Assembly: GCA_002320035.1 (NCBI GenBank)
Contig: DCJL01000040.1
Coordinates: forward strand, 1-14,068
Reading direction: 5' to 3'
Source of the DNA: Clostridiales bacterium UBA1701
Lineage (GTDB): Bacteria > Bacillota > Clostridia > Oscillospirales > Oscillospiraceae
Length of the DNA stretch: 14,068 bases
Positions 12,022 through 14,068 of the stretch are shown in pieces. The first letter of the stretch is position 1. Every line of letters begins with the position of its first letter. Under the pieces are notes generated by a model, which saw nothing but the letters and a program-made list of their open reading frames with translations, had not been told where the DNA came from and did no database searches. Made by a program: the position numbers and the translations under genes.

Positions 12022-13854
12022 ATGAAAACCAAGAGTGCAAAATTTTGGGTAGTAATTGCGCTGATAATCTGTCTGATAAGCTCTATCGGCGCTTCTGTTG
12101 CCCAGACCAATGGAGGCAGTATCGAGTACCATGACGTTACTATGGTGACCGATAGTGGACATGAACTTGATGCACTTCTGCTTGTTCCTGAAAACGCGAC
12201 TCCAGAGACCCCCGCACCTGCTATTGCTGTTAGCCACGGCTGGTACAACAACCGTGAGATGCAGGATCTTAACTATGTTGAATACGCCCGCCGAGGATAT
12301 GTTGTTATTGCTATAAGCATGTACGGCCACGGTGATTCCGAGGTAATAGAAGACGGAACTTGGTGGGAAGACCAGAACAATGCCAACGGCATGTATGATG
12401 CGGTAAAATATTTAACCCGACTTCCTTTCGTTGACGCCAGCCGAATCGGTGTCACCGGGCACTCCAACGGCGGACTGGCCTCCCGTGAGGCCATGCTTCA
12501 GGATGATGCTGGCCTCATATCCGCCGCTCTTATTGTCTCCAATGATTCTGTCTACTATGATGAGGAAGGCAACTATGCTAATCCCTTTGGCAGTCGCGAT
12601 GTGGGCGTTGTGGCTTGCCAGTATGATGAGTTCTTCCACCGCGTGAAGAATGAAGATGGAAGCAGAACTGCGCCTCGGGACTACATGAAGCAGGTAACTG
12701 CTCAGTCATTCCTTAATTTCGGCGTTGATCCCGCCGGCCTTGAGGCCAGAACCAGCGAGACTTATTATACCCAGGAAATAGACGGGAAAGAAGCTATACG
12801 TGTTATTTTCAACCCTGCAATAACACACCCTTGGGCCCACTTTTCCAAGAATGTTGTAGCCGACAGCGTAGACTTTTTTGATAAAGCTCTGGACGCTCCC
12901 ATCAAGCTTGACAACAATAATCAGGTGTGGCAGTGGAAAGCATTCTTCAATGCACTCGGCTTGCTTGGCTTCTTTATGTTCGTTATCTACTGTGCTATTG
13001 CGCTGACCGAAACTCGTTATTTCTCTGAGCTTAAGGCTGACGGTGAGGTTGAGCCTCTGCCCGCACCCACCGGCAAGGGCAAGGCTTGGTACTGGGGCGG
13101 ATTTGTAGCCTGCGCCATTTTTGCCATCATTGCCTACCCCGGAATTTACAAATGGGCAAACACCGCAAAACCCGCGTTTTTCAATCAAAGCCCCACTTGG
13201 TATATTGGTATGTGGACGTTCCTCTGTGGCTTGTTCACTATTCTGGTGCTCTTTGTCTCTTACAAGTGCTACAGCAAGAAGAACGGTCTGGATTTGGCCG
13301 AGCGTGGTATAAAAATGAGCGGCCGCAAGTTGTGGAAGACCATCGTGCTCTCCGTGACCGTGGTTGCCGCCGCATACGCGTTGGTATTTATCTCCGATTA
13401 CCTCTTCCTTACCGACTTCCGCCTCTGGTGCTTTGCCACAATCAGGGCTTTTGCGCCATTCCACTTCGGAGTCATTGCGAAATATCTGGTGTTCTGGCTT
13501 GTATACTACATTGCTCTGTCTGTTGCCACCAATGGCTTTAACTTTGTTAAGATTGGCAAGAAGGGCTGGATTAGCACCCTTATCCAGATGTTCTTTGTGT
13601 TCATTGGACCGGAAATCATGATAGGCGTGCAGTATATCACATTCTTCAACACGGGCCGTATGTGGACCGAAATTTCTGGCATTGGCGGCAGTATAATTGG
13701 TATTTGGCTGTACCCAATTGTGTTTATTCTGCCTGTTGCGGCGTTTATCTGCAACAAGATATACCGCAAGACCAAGAACCCCTACATTGGCGGCATTGTC
13801 ATGGGCATGATTGCTTGCATTATCTCTGTGACCAACACCCTGACTGTCGGCTGA
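12022..13854 (+). CDS. Membrane-anchored alpha/beta hydrolase, multi-helix fusion
   Basis: A 610-residue protein in two parts. An N-terminal helix (about 8-28) anchors or exports an alpha/beta hydrolase domain (about 35-290). This shows an oxyanion HGW (72-74), the nucleophile elbow GHSNGG with S148, a likely acid D202 in CQYDEFF, and H269 or H273 in THPWAHF as the catalytic histidine. From about 308 on there are eight or so more helices, near 308-328, 356-375, 393-414, 438-461, 483-503, 517-540, 553-577 and 589-606. The domain probably works outside the cell, as an esterase or lipase-like enzyme; the role of the membrane part is unknown. Start ATG follows GAAAGGAAAG. Codon use is visibly more AT-rich than in neighbouring genes. 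It precedes glpK, separated by a terminator. Confidence 0.85.
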   Translation: MKTKSAKFWVVIALIICLISSIGASVAQTNGGSIEYHDVTMVTDSGHELDALLLVPENATPETPAPAIAVSHGWYNNREMQDLNYVEYARRGYVVIAISMYGHGDSEVIEDGTWWEDQNNANGMYDAVKYLTRLPFVDASRIGVTGHSNGGLASREAMLQDDAGLISAALIVSNDSVYYDEEGNYANPFGSRDVGVVACQYDEFFHRVKNEDGSRTAPRDYMKQVTAQSFLNFGVDPAGLEARTSETYYTQEIDGKEAIRVIFNPAITHPWAHFSKNVVADSVDFFDKALDAPIKLDNNNQVWQWKAFFNALGLLGFFMFVIYCAIALTETRYFSELKADGEVEPLPAPTGKGKAWYWGGFVACAIFAIIAYPGIYKWANTAKPAFFNQSPTWYIGMWTFLCGLFTILVLFVSYKCYSKKNGLDLAERGIKMSGRKLWKTIVLSVTVVAAAYALVFISDYLFLTDFRLWCFATIRAFAPFHFGVIAKYLVFWLVYYIALSVATNGFNFVKIGKKGWISTLIQMFFVFIGPEIMIGVQYITFFNTGRMWTEISGIGGSIIGIWLYPIVFILPVAAFICNKIYRKTKNPYIGGIVMGMIACIISVTNTLTVG

Positions 13855-13879
13855 TAACCCAAACCTCTTTTCGCTCCCG

Positions 13880-13906
13880 GAGCCGCCGCGAAAGCGGCGG
13901 CTCTTT
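13880..13906 (+). terminator. Hairpin between the hydrolase gene and glpK
   Basis: GAGCCGCCGC (13880-13889) pairs perfectly with GCGGCGGCTC (13894-13903) around a GAAA tetraloop (13890-13893), followed by only TTT. It is a stable, probably partly effective terminator after the hydrolase gene. No convincing promoter was seen between it and glpK, so glpK may depend on readthrough. Confidence 0.8.
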
Positions 13907-13957
13907 CAGATTCGGCCTGGGATAAACCGAAACACGAAAATTAAAGGAGAAACACCT

Positions 13958-14068
13958 ATGAACTATATCATGTCCCTTGACCAGGGAACGACCAGCTCCC
14001 GCTGCATTCTTTTTGACAGGGCGGGAAATATCTGTGCGTCCGCCCAGAAGGAATTCCGGCAGATATAC
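13958..14068 (+). CDS. glpK: Glycerol kinase, N-terminal part (cut by window end)
   Basis: The first 37 residues of a protein that continues past the window. The opening MNYIMSLDQGTTSSRCILFD is the N-terminal ATP-binding motif of the FGGY kinase family in the form typical of GlpK, and AQKEFRQIY continues the match. GlpK phosphorylates glycerol to glycerol 3-phosphate in the cytoplasm. AAGGAGA (13944-13950) lies seven bases before the ATG. Its neighbours, a membrane hydrolase and a PocR-type regulator, fit use of glycerol or related alcohols. Confidence 0.93.
   Translation, partial: MNYIMSLDQGTTSSRCILFDRAGNICASAQKEFRQIY

Noticed and set aside
11620..12251. Minus-strand frames in the AT-rich region before the hydrolase gene
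   Set aside because: Low-complexity F/S/L-rich products, no ribosome site, and overlap with the hydrolase start and promoter.

Overview
The window looks like a chromosomal segment of a spore-forming Clostridia bacterium, most likely an Oscillospiraceae-type gut Firmicute. This inference rests on a clear spo0A and a clear spoVAC, a YtrA-type GntR/ABC operon, strong AGGAGG-type ribosome binding sites, TTGACA/TATAAT promoters, and fairly GC-rich genes separated by AT-rich control regions. No phage genes, transposase or CRISPR array were seen.

Layout, left to right. (1) 52-2198, + strand: a promoter overlapped by a palindromic operator drives a tightly coupled operon of a GntR/YtrA repressor, an ABC ATPase and an ABC-2 permease, then a small zinc-ribbon protein whose ribosome binding site has been tandemly duplicated. 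(2) 2199-2717: no gene; a 278-bp composite of consecutive hairpins bounded by two near-identical palindromic repeats. (3) 7787-2718, - strand: one promoter serves a beta-propeller-like lipoprotein, a MacB/LolD-type ATPase and an 1107-residue FtsX-type permease with a very long coiled coil. (4) 7925-8395, +: an exported barnase-type ribonuclease with all catalytic residues, divergent from region 3. (5) 8396-9495: a control region with four Spo0A-box-like sites, then spo0A and a strong terminator. (6) 9568-9764, -: tRNA-Ser(GGA) with promoter and terminator. (7) 9858-10356: a lone spoVAC. (8) 10365-11615, -: a PocR-domain AraC regulator followed by the relic C-terminus of a second AraC protein. 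(9) 11616-14068, +: an AT-rich control region, a 610-residue alpha/beta hydrolase fused to a multi-helix membrane domain, a terminator, and the start of glpK, cut by the window edge.

How the parts may work together. Regions 1 and 3 each encode a complete ABC system. Regions 4-7 group two sporulation genes around an exported RNase and a tRNA. In regions 8-9 a PocR-type sensor regulator, a membrane-anchored hydrolase and glycerol kinase lie together, which suggests (inference only) release and use of glycerol or a related alcohol.

Most unusual points: the barnase homologue with no barstar gene in view beside spo0A, the composite hairpin element at 2303-2580, the membrane hydrolase beside glpK, spoVAC without spoVAD/spoVAE, and the AraC relic.
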